This document shows positions 45,469 to 55,841 of a stretch of 64,000 nucleotides of DNA, in pieces (the first letter of the stretch is position 1; every line of letters begins with the position of its first letter). The notes beneath the pieces were generated by a model. That model worked only from the letters and a program-made list of their open reading frames with translations. It had not been told where the DNA came from and ran no database searches. Both the position numbers and the translations under genes were made by a program. This DNA is from Clostridium sp. OS1-26 (GTDB lineage Bacteria > Bacillota > Clostridia > Clostridiales > Clostridiaceae). The DNA lies in contig NZ_CP133264.1 of the NCBI RefSeq assembly GCF_030915445.1, positions 3,567,208 to 3,631,207 on the forward strand. Direction: 5' to 3'.

Positions 45469-46392
45469 TTGAACGCAACTGTACTGAAAACTAAAAATTT
45501 AACTAAAAAATATCGCAGTTATGCTGCAGTAAATAATGTAAATATGGAGATAAAGCAGGGAGAGATATATGGCCTTGTTGGTAAAAATGGTGCAGGAAAA
45601 ACTACTTTACTCAGAATGATAACTGGACTTACAATGCCAACGAAAGGAGAAATTCAAATCTTTGACGAAACATCAGAGGCGGGGTTAAGCAAAGCTAGAA
45701 TGAGAACGGGATGTATTATTGAGACACCAGACTTTTTCCCGTATTTATCTGCAAGAAAAAACCTTGAGTATTATGGAATCCAAAGAGGAATTGTAGAAAA
45801 TGAAGCTGCTAATCATGCACTGGAAATTGTCGGGCTTTTGAACACTGAAAAGAAAAAGTTTAAAAACTTTTCCCTTGGAATGAAACAGCGCCTTGGTTTG
45901 GCTCTAGCTATCATGGCAAGTCCCGATTTGCTAATTTTAGATGAACCTATAAATGGACTTGACCCTACAGGAATAGTAGAAGTAAGAGATATTTTACTAA
46001 AGTTAAACAGAGAAAGAAATACCACAATTATAATATCAAGCCATATATTAAGTGAGCTAAGTCAACTGGCAACTACCTATGGATTTATTCATAAAGGTGA
46101 ATTTATAGAGCAAATATCAGCAGCAGATTTAAAAGAGAAATGCAAAAACTATTTATCAATTAAAGTAAACAACACTGAAAAAGCAGTAGCTTTGATAGAA
46201 AACCAGCTTAAATGCAGCAATTATGAAGTGCTTGGTGATAACGAAATAAGATTATATGAGAAAGTAGATAAACCTGAACTTATATCAATGGCCATTGTTA
46301 ATAATGGAATTATGTTATACTCCATATGCCAAATGGGTTCACAATTGGAGGACTATTTTATCAATTTGGTTGGGGGTAATAAACATGATTAA
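45469..46392 (+). CDS. ABC transporter ATP-binding protein
   Basis: 307 residues: Walker A G-K-N-G-A-G-K-T-T, signature S-L-G-M-K-Q-R, Walker B L-L-I-L-D-E-P, and the C-terminal extension of the drug/peptide exporter type (similar to BcrA and lantibiotic-immunity LanF). TTG start with AAGGAGG 9 nt upstream. It overlaps the permease start by 8 nt. Predicted to energise export or removal of a membrane-active peptide under control of the flanking two-component genes. Confidence 0.92.
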   Translation: MNATVLKTKNLTKKYRSYAAVNNVNMEIKQGEIYGLVGKNGAGKTTLLRMITGLTMPTKGEIQIFDETSEAGLSKARMRTGCIIETPDFFPYLSARKNLEYYGIQRGIVENEAANHALEIVGLLNTEKKKFKNFSLGMKQRLGLALAIMASPDLLILDEPINGLDPTGIVEVRDILLKLNRERNTTIIISSHILSELSQLATTYGFIHKGEFIEQISAADLKEKCKNYLSIKVNNTEKAVALIENQLKCSNYEVLGDNEIRLYEKVDKPELISMAIVNNGIMLYSICQMGSQLEDYFINLVGGNKHD

Positions 46393-47131
46393 TTATATAA
46401 AAGCTGAACTTTACAGAAACTTTAACAGAGCATACTTCTGGGTTTACACAGGAATAATATCAGCTTTGTTATTAACCATTGTTATTATACTTAATGTAAA
46501 CCATATACCTAGTATAAATTTAAGTACGATAATACAGATTAGTAATCATATGGTTTTTATACCTGTATTTTTGGTGGCAGGTACTATTGAGATGGTTATA
46601 GCTGAAGAGTATAAAAATAAAACTTTGAAAAACGTTATAACTTTTGGGCTTCCAAGGAACAAATTGATTCTATCAAAGTTTATTGTTACAGTTATTCTCT
46701 CTTTTATAGCAGCCATTATTATGTTAACTATATTTTATGGAAGTGCAGCAGTATTATTAGGTCTTGGAAATGGGTTCCACGGGATATTTTTAGATCACAT
46801 TGCAAGATTAGCAGCAGCACTACCACTTTGGATAGCAGCTATAGCAGTAGGAGTTTTTCTCAATGTTATTATTAGTAACAGCACCATATGTGCCTTTGTA
46901 TATGCTGGAGTATTTTTAATGACATCACAAATTGTAAAATTATTGGCATTTCTTGTTTCGCATAAATTCAAGTATGTATATGATCACTTAATTACAGTCC
47001 AATTAAGCAAATTAGGTGGAAGTATAGTATCAAAGCAAGATCTCACTTCTGCAGCTATTATAGGATGTATATATACTATTGTATTCTTAATTTTTAGTAT
47101 AGCATACTTTAGAAAGAAGGAAGTCAAGTAG
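46385..47131 (+). CDS. ABC transporter permease, bacitracin/lantibiotic-export type
   Basis: About 248 residues with six predicted membrane helices (first near residues 18-38, last near the C-terminus), typical of ABC-2 permeases such as BcrB or LanE/LanG. ATG 46385 overlaps the ATPase gene end (translational coupling). The A-E-E-Y-K-N-K-T-L-K-N segment after the second helix is characteristic of this group. One permease gene only, so it likely homodimerises with the ATPase. Confidence 0.88.
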   Translation: MINYIKAELYRNFNRAYFWVYTGIISALLLTIVIILNVNHIPSINLSTIIQISNHMVFIPVFLVAGTIEMVIAEEYKNKTLKNVITFGLPRNKLILSKFIVTVILSFIAAIIMLTIFYGSAAVLLGLGNGFHGIFLDHIARLAAALPLWIAAIAVGVFLNVIISNSTICAFVYAGVFLMTSQIVKLLAFLVSHKFKYVYDHLITVQLSKLGGSIVSKQDLTSAAIIGCIYTIVFLIFSIAYFRKKEVK

Positions 47132-47141
47132 AAAGAAAGGG

Positions 47142-48050
47142 GTGATAAATATAGAAGTATTAACATTTATTTTTCTTACAGGAATGATAATCATAATTGT
47201 CACCCTTTATGTGCTATTGCATAAAGAAATTAGAAATATAACATGTCAGCTAAATAAAATTAACAGCATCAAAACTAATTCAAAGGTACTTCTTTCATTA
47301 AGAGATAAGAATCTGGAAAGGTTAGTTTTAGAGATAAATAAATCTTTAGAGGAAAAAAGAAAAACAGAAACTGAATATAAAAAAATAGACTTAGAGCTTA
47401 GGCAGGCTATTGCAAATATGTCGCATGATCTTAGAACTCCACTTACATCAATAATGGGATACATTCAACTTATTGAGGATGACAGTTTGACGATTGATGA
47501 GAAAAAAGAATATATGAATATAATAAAGAATAGAACAAAGTCTCTTCAAACTTTAATAACCAGCTTTTATGATCTATCTAGACTTGAGGCGAAAGAATAT
47601 AAATTTGAGTTTAAATCACTGAGCTTACCCAACATACTTTGCGATATAATAGCTTCCTTTTACAATGATTTCATAAATAAAGGAATAGAGCCAGCTATTG
47701 ACATAGATCAAAAAGTGGCAATGGTTATTGCAGACGAAAATGCAATAAGACGAGTGTTTTCAAATCTAATACAAAATATGATAAAGTATGGAGAAAAAAG
47801 TGTATTTATATCTCTAAAGCAGCAAGATAACTTTATTATTATAGTCTTTAAAAATGATGCATCCAATTTAAGTGTAGAAGATGCGTCACATCTATTTGAA
47901 CGATTTTTTACAGTGGATCGTACAAGAAACGGAAATAATACTGGTCTTGGACTTGCTATATCAAAGCAGTTACTTGAACAAATGGGACATAAAATTTCTG
48001 CAGAGCTCTTTGATGGGAATCTTAACATAACAATAAAATTTAAGTTATAA
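47142..48050 (+). CDS. Sensor histidine kinase
   Basis: 302 residues: one membrane helix at residues 5-25, a coiled-coil linker, HisKA with M-S-H-D-L-R-T-P-L-T-S-I, and a HATPase domain with N-T-G-L-G-L-A-I-S-K. Almost no extracellular part, as in intramembrane-sensing kinases that read the state of a partner transporter. The GTG at 47142 is taken as start, though the Shine-Dalgarno-like GAAAGG lies close to it. Likely partner: the response regulator at 44687. Confidence 0.88.
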   Translation: MINIEVLTFIFLTGMIIIIVTLYVLLHKEIRNITCQLNKINSIKTNSKVLLSLRDKNLERLVLEINKSLEEKRKTETEYKKIDLELRQAIANMSHDLRTPLTSIMGYIQLIEDDSLTIDEKKEYMNIIKNRTKSLQTLITSFYDLSRLEAKEYKFEFKSLSLPNILCDIIASFYNDFINKGIEPAIDIDQKVAMVIADENAIRRVFSNLIQNMIKYGEKSVFISLKQQDNFIIIVFKNDASNLSVEDASHLFERFFTVDRTRNGNNTGLGLAISKQLLEQMGHKISAELFDGNLNITIKFKL

Positions 48051-48052
48051 AT

Positions 48053-48100
48053 AACTGACGGATGCCAGATGAATGACCATTTGGTGTCCGTCAGTTTATG
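48053..48100 (+). terminator. Hairpin terminator
   Basis: AACTGACGGATGCCA pairs over 15 bp with TGGTGTCCGTCAGTT; a modest T-rich tail follows. Ends the kinase/ABC operon. Confidence 0.7.
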
Positions 48101-48190
48101 CTTTCTACATATTTTATGCAAATACACAAAAAAAATCGTTACATAATCAATATAAAACTTAGTATAAATACACTATTATTATATTAAGAA

Positions 48191-48202
48191 AACGTTAACG
48201 TT
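48191..48202. promoter_or_regulatory. Palindromic operator candidate
   Basis: AACGTTAACGTT is a perfect 12-nt palindrome 43 nt before the GntP start, similar in kind to cre/LacI-family sites. Regulator unknown; the CdaR gene downstream is a candidate. Confidence 0.4.
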
Positions 48203-48244
48203 AATTATTAGATTAAAAGTTTAATTTACTAAGGAGGAAACATA

Positions 48245-49527
48245 ATGGCAGTTATTCATTGGAGTGGAGCAATATTGGGATTAGCAATTGCTATACTATT
48301 AATTTTCAGAAAGGTAAACCCTGTATATGCTCTTTTTGGTGGAGCTATTATAGGTGGAGTAGTAGGTGGAGCTAGCTTAGCTCAAACAACGCAAATAGTT
48401 ATTGACGGTACTAATAGTGTAATGGGAGCAGTAGTACGTGTATTAGCGGCAGGTATATTAGCAGGAATTCTAATTGAGTCTGGTGCAGCAGAAAAAATTG
48501 CAGAAACTATAGTAGAAAAACTAGGTGAACAAAAGGCACTTTTAGCAATAGCTTTAGCAACTATGGTTATTACTGCCGTAGGAGTATTCATTGCGGTTTC
48601 AGTTATTATAGTTGCTCCGATAGCACTATCTGTAGCAAGAAGAGTTGGACTTACAAAATCATCAATACTTTTAGCTATGATAGGCGGCGGTAAGGCTGGA
48701 AACATAATTTCACCTAATCCAAATACGATTGCAGTAGCAAAAGGATTCGACTTAGATTTAGCGCAAGTAATGATAAATGGGCTTTTACCAGCAATAGTAG
48801 GATTAATAGTTACGTATTTTGTTGCTACATTGATAAGCAAAAAGGGGAACTAATTAAAGAATCGGAAGTTGCTGTAACAACTACTAAGATAAAGCCAAGC
48901 TTTGCTAGAGCAATGGTGGCACCGATTGTAGCAATTATATTGTTATCACTTAACCCTATTGGAAGTATACTGCATATAAAATTTTTAGCATCAATTAAAA
49001 TTGACTCTATGATTATACTGCCTGTTGCAGGATTAATAGGATTATTGGCAATGGGACAATTTAATAAAGTTATTGATTATACAACTTCAGGCTTAAATAA
49101 AATGACAGGGACTGCAATAATATTAATAGGAGCAGGAGCAATAGCAGGTATTATTTCTAAATCTAACTTGAGCCAAGTAGTAGTACAATGTATTCAATCA
49201 GCAGGTATTTCAGGAGTATTCTTAGCACCAATATCAGGTATATTAATGGCAGGAGCTACTGCATCAACATCAACAGGATCAATCGTAGCAGCAGGTACTT
49301 TTGGAAAAGCAATATTATCTATGGGAGTAGCGCCATTGAGTGCAGCAATAATGGTTCACACTGGAGCAACAGTTATAGATCACTTGCCGCACGGTAATTT
49401 CTTCCACGCGACGGCAGATTCTGTAAAGATGAATATTAATGAGCGTATGAAGTTAATTCCATATGAATCTATTGTCGGTGGATCTATGGCTATTGTAGCA
49501 ACAATTATATATGGATTTTTAAGATAA
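48245..49527 (+). pseudogene. GntP family gluconate/glycerate permease, frameshifted
   Basis: Two frames (48245-48853 and about 48840-49527) make one 427-residue GntP-family transporter with about 12 membrane helices when one base is added in A5/G4 at 48839-48847; then L-I-S-K-K-G continues as E-L-I-K-E-S-E-V. Length then matches the family. Hallmarks: G-G-G-K-A-G-N-I-I-S-P-N-P-N and, late, G-A-T-V-I-D-H-L-P-H-G. AAGGAGG precedes the ATG. With glycerate kinase next, the substrate is probably D-glycerate or a sugar acid. The lesion resembles three others in this window and may be a sequence error. Confidence 0.85.
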
Positions 49528-49610
49528 CTGAATTTAGAGCTTTATGACTAGAAATCCAATAAATATACAAATGAAGAGCAGATGTATAAAAGAAGGTAGG
49601 AGAGTTTGAT

Positions 49611-50753
49611 ATGAAAAAAGATTTAGTTATAGTATTAGCACCAGATTCCTTTAAGGAAAGTATGACGGCAAAAGAAGCCTGTGAAGCAATGGAAAGAGGA
49701 ATTAAAAAAGTAAATGCTAATATTAATTGCATACATGTTCCCATGGCTGATGGAGGAGAAGGAACAATGCAATCTTTAGTAGATGCTACAGGTGGAGAAA
49801 TATATTCTTTAAATGTAATTGGACCTCTAGGAAATGAAGTAAAAGCAATGTATGGAATCTTGGGGGATGGAGAAACCGGAGTGCTGGAAATGGCTAGTTC
49901 CAGCGGAATCCACTTAGTAGCATCGGAAAAAAGAAATCCACTAGTGACAACAACCTTTGGTACTGGTCAATTAATTAAAGCATGCTTAGATCATGGAGTA
50001 AAGAAATTGTTAATAGGCATAGGTGGAAGTGCAACCAACGATGGTGGTGCTGGTGTAATTCAAGCTTTAGGAGGAAAACTTCTAGATAAAGAAGGAAAAG
50101 AGCTAGGTTTTGGTGGAGGAGAATTAGGAAAATTAGCTACTATAGATTTAACAAATTTTGATGAGCGCTTGAAGGATGTTGAAATAGAAGTAGCCTGCGA
50201 TGTTAATAATCCACTTTGCGGAGAAAGAGGAGCTTCCAATGTCTTTGGACCACAAAAAGGAGCAACTCCTGAAATGATATCAGTATTAGATTTTAATTTG
50301 AGACATTATTCTAGTGTGATTAAAGAACAAATAAATAAAGATGTGCTAGATATACCAGGAGCTGGAGCAGCAGGGGGACTAGGAGCGGGACTTATGGCAT
50401 TTTTAAACGGCAAATTAAAAAAAGGTATTGATATGGTAATTGAGTACTCTGGGCTTGAGGAAAAAGTTAAGAGTGCAGATATGGTTTGGACAGGTGAGGG
50501 AAGCATTGACTTCCAAACCCAATATGGGAAAACACCTCTTGGAGTGGCTACAATTGCTAAAAACTATAACAAACCAGTAGTTGCGCTAGCTGGTAAAATT
50601 GGAGAAGATATAGATATATTATATAGTAAAGGTATTGATTCAATTTTCGGCATTATGAAAGGTGTAACTACAATTGAAGAAGCACTGGAAAAAGGGCAAG
50701 AAAATATAGAAAGAACTGCTGAGAATATAATAAGAATGATTAATATAATATAA
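49611..50753 (+). CDS. glxK: Glycerate kinase
   Basis: 380 residues of the GarK/GlxK family: V-L-A-P-D-S-F-K-E-S-M-T-A near the start, M-A-D-G-G-E-G-T, G-I-G-G-S-A-T-N-D-G-G-A-G and W-T-G-E-G-S-I-D-F-Q-T-Q-Y-G-K-T near the C-terminus. It phosphorylates D-glycerate to phosphoglycerate. AGGAGAG lies before the ATG. It follows the GntP permease by 83 nt and precedes a CdaR regulator, forming a glycerate-use module. Confidence 0.92.
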   Translation: MKKDLVIVLAPDSFKESMTAKEACEAMERGIKKVNANINCIHVPMADGGEGTMQSLVDATGGEIYSLNVIGPLGNEVKAMYGILGDGETGVLEMASSSGIHLVASEKRNPLVTTTFGTGQLIKACLDHGVKKLLIGIGGSATNDGGAGVIQALGGKLLDKEGKELGFGGGELGKLATIDLTNFDERLKDVEIEVACDVNNPLCGERGASNVFGPQKGATPEMISVLDFNLRHYSSVIKEQINKDVLDIPGAGAAGGLGAGLMAFLNGKLKKGIDMVIEYSGLEEKVKSADMVWTGEGSIDFQTQYGKTPLGVATIAKNYNKPVVALAGKIGEDIDILYSKGIDSIFGIMKGVTTIEEALEKGQENIERTAENIIRMINII

Positions 50754-50765
50754 AAATTAATTTTT

Positions 50766-50832
50766 AAACAGAATTTCTCTAGCTTTTAGATGACTTTTAA
50801 GTATAATCTAAAGGAGAGAAGATTCTGTTTTT
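50766..50832 (+). terminator. Long hairpin terminator
   Basis: AAACAGAAT...CTTTTAGAT pairs with ATCTAAAGGAGAG...ATTCTGTTT over about 20 bp with internal mismatches, ending in T5. Confidence 0.75.
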
Positions 50833-50910
50833 GCTATATAGATATTGTATGATAAAATAGTCAAGATAATTATTTACTAAGGAAATTCCTGCTCTTTACT
50901 TTGCAGGAGC

Positions 50911-50950
50911 AAGCGACTATCTCCAAATCATGGATTTGAGATATCTGCTT
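50911..50950. repeat. Hairpin repeat, family B
   Basis: AAGC-GACT-ATCTCCAAATC-ATG-GATTTGAGAT-ATCT-GCTT, an imperfect 40-nt palindrome. Related copies occur at 58.5-58.64 kb and 60.7-60.8 kb. It lies in the leader of the CdaR-type gene, 21 nt before its start codon. Confidence 0.65.
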
Positions 50951-50971
50951 ATAGATGGAGGATGTGAGTTA

Positions 50972-52003
50972 ATGAAGTTATCCAAGAATATGGCGCAAAA
51001 AATTGTTGAAGAAATGATGAATGTAATTCCTTATAATATAAATGTTATGGATGAAGATGGAATAATTGTAGGGAGTGGAGACATCAATCGTATTGATACT
51101 ATTCATGAGGGAGCTAAAAAGGCCATTAATGATCAGTCTATAAATGAGGTATACTTTGAAGGTGGAGGTATGAAGCCGGGGGTAAATGAACCAATATTTT
51201 TTGATGGAAAAGTAATTGGTGTAGTAGGTATTACAGGGCATCCAGATGAAGTTAGGAGATTCAGTAAGTTAGTTAGAGTAACTGCAAAGCTATTGATAGA
51301 ACAGGAAAAAATCAATAAAGAAGTTCAAAATAAAAGATTAAATACGGAGAAATTTTACCATGAATTAGCTTATAGAAAAGCGGAATATGATAATGAGTTT
51401 CTTCAAAGAGCGAGAAACTATGAATTAGATCTAAGAAAAAAGTGTAAAGTTATATTAGTAGATGGTGATGTTAATTCAAAAGCCTTTAAAGCAATAAAGC
51501 AAAAATATGTTCATTATACTGATCTAGAGAATGACAAAGCAGCTTTTTTTATTATAGATAACTATAGATATAATGAACTTTTAAGAGAATTACAAGAAAG
51601 TAAAGATGTAAACAAAATAAGTATTGGAAGGGAGAAAGACATAGCGGCTATCTCTTTAGAAGAGGCGGCAATGGCAGCAGAGATTGGTGCTAAAATTAAA
51701 CCATCAAGCAAGATATATATTTATGATGACTTTAAGTTTTTTATACATTTAACCTATGAGTATAAAGAATCTCTTGTTTCTTTATTTTCAAATCTAAATA
51801 AATCAGGAAATAAATTGGAGCTCATAGAAACATTGAAGGCCTATATTGAGGAAAACGGGGATATTAATAACGTAGCTAATAAATTAAATATTCATCGAAA
51901 TACGTTAAATTATAGGTTAGATAGAATTCAGCAGCTAACAGGTAAAAATCCGAAAAAAATACTAGATTTGTTTGAGCTGCTCTGCGGATTAATTTGGAGA
52001 TAA
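50972..52003 (+). CDS. cdaR: CdaR/sugar-diacid-type transcriptional regulator
   Basis: 343 residues: N-terminal sugar-diacid recognition domain (about 1-135; S-K-N-M-A-Q-K-I-V-E-E-M-M, I-I-V-G-S-G-D-I-N-R-I, V-I-G-V-V-G-I-T-G), a central degenerate domain, and a C-terminal PucR-type HTH (N-K-L-N-I-H-R-N-T-L-N-Y-R-L-D-R-I). CdaR proteins activate glycerate, glucarate and galactarate genes. ATG 50972 after GGAGG is chosen; an ATG at 50930 lies inside the family B hairpin. Likely activator of the preceding GntP-glycerate kinase genes. Confidence 0.92.
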   Translation: MKLSKNMAQKIVEEMMNVIPYNINVMDEDGIIVGSGDINRIDTIHEGAKKAINDQSINEVYFEGGGMKPGVNEPIFFDGKVIGVVGITGHPDEVRRFSKLVRVTAKLLIEQEKINKEVQNKRLNTEKFYHELAYRKAEYDNEFLQRARNYELDLRKKCKVILVDGDVNSKAFKAIKQKYVHYTDLENDKAAFFIIDNYRYNELLRELQESKDVNKISIGREKDIAAISLEEAAMAAEIGAKIKPSSKIYIYDDFKFFIHLTYEYKESLVSLFSNLNKSGNKLELIETLKAYIEENGDINNVANKLNIHRNTLNYRLDRIQQLTGKNPKKILDLFELLCGLIWR

Positions 52004-52023
52004 AAAGTAAATAGCATAAAGAG

Positions 52024-52056
52024 AACCATCGGTATTATATAACTGATGGTTTTTTA
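52024..52056 (+). terminator. Rho-independent terminator
   Basis: AACCATCGGT/ACTGATGGTT (one wobble) followed by T6. The remaining 273 nt before the next gene are AT-rich; no clear operator or riboswitch is seen. Confidence 0.85.
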
Positions 52057-52329
52057 GCTTGTAATTTTAGTGTTTAAAGCTCTCAGCTCTTTAATCTAAG
52101 AAAGGAATTTACTATAAGAAGGTTTGTTAAAAATATGTAAATATTTAAATAAAATAAAGAGAATATAATAAAAAAAATTTTCATATTTTGTAATAGCAAT
52201 ATATTAAGAATAAGATTGACACTATGATTACTAGTTAGTTTTAAGGCTTTTTATAGATAAATAATGTATACTGGCGAAGAAGTCAAGCACCAAGGCTTAT
52301 TATCCATATAAGTGAAATGAGGTGAATTA

Positions 52330-53853
52330 ATGGATGTTCTAATGAAGGCTGAAAGTATATGCAAAACCTTTCCAGGTGTAAAGGCTCTTAACAATGTAAA
52401 TTTTGAACTAAGAAAAGGGGAAGTTCATGCACTGCTTGGAGAAAATGGTGCAGGCAAGTCTACTTTAATGAAAATTTTATCTGGAGTTTATCAGAAAGAT
52501 AGTGGAACTATATTTTTAAATGGAAAGGAAGTAAATATTGCCTCTACCAGGATTGCCCAGGATATGGGAATAAGTATTATTCACCAAGAATTAAATTTAT
52601 GTCCTCATCTTACAGTAGCCCAAAACATATTTATAGGAAGAGAATTTTCAAAAAGAGGAATAATTAATGAAAAAAAGCAAAAAGAAGAGGCAAAAAAGAT
52701 ACTTGATAGACTGCATGTAGATATTGATCCTAATGAAAAGGTTAATAAATTACCTGTATCTAAACAGCAAATGGTGGAAATTGCAAAAGCTCTTTCAACA
52801 AAAGCTCAGGTAATAATTATGGATGAGCCTTCCTCTGCACTTACTGAAAAAGAAATTGAAGACTTATTTTCTATAATTAAAGAGTTAAAGAATCAAGGTA
52901 CTGGAATCGTCTACATTTCACATAGATTAGAGGAGCTGGAAGAAATAGTTGACAGAGTTACAGTTCTGAGAGATGGAGAGTATATACAGACCTTAAATTT
53001 CAAAGATACTGATTTAGAGGCTTTAATAGGTTTAATGGTTGGAAGAAAACTAGATGAAAAGTTTCCTAAATTAGTTATGAAAAGAGGAGAAAAAATTTTA
53101 GAGATAAAAGGTTTTAACAAAGGGAAAAGAGTAAAAAATGTGTTTTTTCACTTATATAAGGGAGAGATTCTAGGCTTTGCAGGGCTTATGGGAGCAGGAA
53201 GAACGGATTTAGCAAGAGCTATCTTTGGCGCGGATAAAATTGATTCTGGAGAAATATATTTAAATGGGAAAAAGCTAAATATTAAGTCGCCGGCAGATGC
53301 CATAGCAAATGGTTTGGCTTATATTCCAGAGGATAGAAAGCATGAGGGGCTATCTTTAAGTATGAATGTAGCTTTTAACTTAACACTATCTAATATAGAC
53401 TCCATTGCTTCACTAGCGGGAATAATAGAAAGGTCAAAGGAAAAGCAAATATCAAATAAGATTGTATCGGACTTAAAAATAAAAACACCTTCATTAGAGC
53501 AAATAGTTAAAAATCTAAGTGGTGGTAATCAGCAAAAAGTTGTTGTAGGAAAGTGGCTAACCAGAAATCCTAAAGTATTTATATTTGATGAGCCAACTAG
53601 AGGAGTAGATGTAGGAGCTAAGATTGAGATATATAATATACTAAATCAGCTGAAAAAGTCAGGTATAGGGGTAATTATGATATCTTCTGAACTATCGGAG
53701 ATTTTGGGAATATGTGACAGAGTTTTAGTTATGTGTGAAGGTGAAATAAAGGCAGAACTTAATTGTGAAAATACAAATCAAGAGGAAATAATGCATTATG
53801 CAACGCTATATACAAGTAGTGAAAAGGAGGAGGCAAATGGAGAAAGTAAGTAG
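52330..53853 (+). CDS. Ribose-type sugar ABC transporter ATP-binding protein
   Basis: 507 residues with two fused ATPase domains: first Walker [10 protein letters not shown], Walker B V-I-I-M-D-E-P, and in the second half signature L-S-G-G-N-Q-Q-K with [14 protein letters not shown]. This is the RbsA/MglA architecture of CUT2 importers. GAGGTGA precedes the ATG. It overlaps the permease gene by 17 nt and heads an operon with permease, binding protein, ROK kinase and SIS protein. Confidence 0.93.
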   Translation: MDVLMKAESICKTFPGVKALNNVNFELRKGEVHALLGENGAGKSTLMKILSGVYQKDSGTIFLNGKEVNIASTRIAQDMGISIIHQELNLCPHLTVAQNIFIGREFSKRGIINEKKQKEEAKKILDRLHVDIDPNEKVNKLPVSKQQMVEIAKALSTKAQVIIMDEPSSALTEKEIEDLFSIIKELKNQGTGIVYISHRLEELEEIVDRVTVLRDGEYIQTLNFKDTDLEALIGLMVGRKLDEKFPKLVMKRGEKILEIKGFNKGKRVKNVFFHLYKGEILGFAGLMGAGRTDLARAIFGADKIDSGEIYLNGKKLNIKSPADAIANGLAYIPEDRKHEGLSLSMNVAFNLTLSNIDSIASLAGIIERSKEKQISNKIVSDLKIKTPSLEQIVKNLSGGNQQKVVVGKWLTRNPKVFIFDEPTRGVDVGAKIEIYNILNQLKKSGIGVIMISSELSEILGICDRVLVMCEGEIKAELNCENTNQEEIMHYATLYTSSEKEEANGESK

Positions 53854-54787
53854 CAGGCTTAAAATGTCTAGAGAAACATCTCAATTGTTATCAGTATTAA
53901 GTGGTTTAATATTGTTATCATTGATATTTGGATTTATGTCAGATAAGTTTTTTTCAGTAGACAATTTGCTGACTGTTGCGCTGCAATCTGCAATTATAGC
54001 TATAATTGCCATTGGACAAACTTATGTAATTATAACTACAGGTATTGATTTATCTATAGGTTCTAATATTGCCTTAGCAGGTATAGTTGCAGCAATACTG
54101 ATGACAAGCGGCGTTGCAGTACCTATTGCTGTAATTGGCGGTTTACTTTCTGGTTGTTTAGTAGGATTAATTAATGGATTAATAGTGGTTTATGGAAATA
54201 TACCTCCTTTTATAGTGACACTAGGAACTATGAGTATAGTTAGAGGAGTTTCATTAGTTATTACAAAAGGTATCCCTGTCACCGATTTGCCTGAGGCTTT
54301 TACAACTATAGGAACAGGCTCTATAGCTAGTATACCTATCCCTGCTGTGATTATGTTTATATTAGTAGCAATTTTTGGTTTTGTTTTAGCTAAGACAAAG
54401 CTTGGCAGGTATACCTATGCAATAGGTAGTAATTTTGAAGCAGCAAGGTTGTCTGGAATTAATACAAAAAGAACATTGATATCAATATATATAATAAGTG
54501 GCTTTTTAGCAGCTTGTGCAGGATTAATCTTAGCGGCTAGAGTAGTATCAGCACAACCAACGGCTGGTACAGGTTATGAATTAGATGCAGTTGCAGCATC
54601 CGTTATTGGTGGTGCCAGTTTGTTAGGCGGAGAAGGTATGATACTTGGAACCTTCATTGGTGCCTTAGTAATTGGAGTATTAAGAAATGGACTTAACCTT
54701 ATAAATGTATCTGCATTTTGGCAGCAAATCGTTATTGGTGCAGTAATTATAGCAGCAGTTTATATTGACAGGGTTAAAAGAAAATAG
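53837..54787 (+). CDS. Ribose-type sugar ABC transporter permease
   Basis: About 316 residues, ~9-10 membrane helices, with CUT2 permease signatures: [19 protein letters not shown] and, late, [20 protein letters not shown] 53837 is used because AAGGAGGAGG stands just before it; an earlier frame start at 53798 lies deep inside the ATPase gene. Works with the ATPase upstream and binding protein downstream. Confidence 0.93.
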   Translation: MEKVSSRLKMSRETSQLLSVLSGLILLSLIFGFMSDKFFSVDNLLTVALQSAIIAIIAIGQTYVIITTGIDLSIGSNIALAGIVAAILMTSGVAVPIAVIGGLLSGCLVGLINGLIVVYGNIPPFIVTLGTMSIVRGVSLVITKGIPVTDLPEAFTTIGTGSIASIPIPAVIMFILVAIFGFVLAKTKLGRYTYAIGSNFEAARLSGINTKRTLISIYIISGFLAACAGLILAARVVSAQPTAGTGYELDAVAASVIGGASLLGGEGMILGTFIGALVIGVLRNGLNLINVSAFWQQIVIGAVIIAAVYIDRVKRK

Positions 54788-54840
54788 TCTTCAATTAAAT
54801 TTACTTATATAAAAAATTATATTAATAGGAGGAATCATTC

Positions 54841-55830
54841 ATGAAAAAACGCCCAAGGCTTTTAGCCAAAGTTTCAGCAGTGTTAATGAGTCTGTCGTTA
54901 GTCTTAGTTGGTTGTGGAAACAGCAATTCAAGCTCAACTAGCTCATCAAGTTCATCAGGCAGCAGTGATAAAAAACAGTACAAAATGGTACTGATAACTA
55001 TGGACTCCATAGACGAACACTGGTTATCGGTTAAAGCAGGGGCAGAAGCAAAGGCTAAAGAATTAGGGAATGTACAGTTAACCTTTAGAGCACCAGCAGG
55101 AAAGACGGATCCTGGTGAACAGGTAAGAATGGTAGAGGACGCAATAAATCAAAAAGCAGATGCTATTTTATTGGCTCCATCAGATCAGAGTGCACTTACT
55201 CCAGTAGTAGAAAAGGCAGCTGCAGCAAATATACCGGTGATCATAATAGATTCACCTGTAAAAACAGATAAAATATCTGCATTCTTTGCTACAGATAATG
55301 CAAAAGCAGCATCAATGGCAGCAGATAAAATGGCAGAACTAATAGGACAAAAGGGAAAGATAGCAATAATAAGCGCACAACCAGGTGCTGGAACTACAAT
55401 GATTAGAGAAAAAGGTTTCAAGGACAGAGTGGCAGAAAAATATCCAGATATCAAAATTGTTACAACTCAATATTGTAATGGAGACAAAGCTACAGCATTA
55501 AATCAAACAATGGATATACTCACAGCTAATCCTGACATAGTAGGCTTTTATGCAACAAATGAAGGTTCTACTGTAGGCGTTGCAAGAGGAATAAAACAAA
55601 AGAATGTAGTTGGAAAGGTTAATGTTGTAGGTTTTGATAAGTCAAAAGATATAATCAATGCTCTAGACGAAGGATTAATTCAAGCAACTATGGTTCAAAA
55701 CCCTTATGATATGGGCGCAAAAGGAATTCAATCAGCTGTTGATGTTATCGGAAAGAAGACAGTTGAAAAGAAAGTAGATACTGGTGTAAAGGTAGTTACA
55801 AAAGACAATATAAGCGAAATAAAGAAATAG
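54841..55830 (+). CDS. Sugar-binding lipoprotein of the ABC importer
   Basis: 329 residues with lipobox L-V-G-C, a Ser-rich linker (N-S-S-S-T-S-S-S-S), and a periplasmic-binding-type-1 domain (V-L-I-T-M-D-S-I-D-E-H-W, A-D-A-I-L-L-A-P-S-D, V-G-F-D-K-S-K-D). RbsB family; sugar specificity is not readable, but the associated kinase and isomerase suggest a hexose or rare sugar. AGGAGGA precedes the ATG. No obvious terminator follows; instead a structured segment leads into the ROK gene. Confidence 0.92.
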   Translation: MKKRPRLLAKVSAVLMSLSLVLVGCGNSNSSSTSSSSSSGSSDKKQYKMVLITMDSIDEHWLSVKAGAEAKAKELGNVQLTFRAPAGKTDPGEQVRMVEDAINQKADAILLAPSDQSALTPVVEKAAAANIPVIIIDSPVKTDKISAFFATDNAKAASMAADKMAELIGQKGKIAIISAQPGAGTTMIREKGFKDRVAEKYPDIKIVTTQYCNGDKATALNQTMDILTANPDIVGFYATNEGSTVGVARGIKQKNVVGKVNVVGFDKSKDIINALDEGLIQATMVQNPYDMGAKGIQSAVDVIGKKTVEKKVDTGVKVVTKDNISEIKK

Positions 55831-55841
55831 TTGTAAATCTA

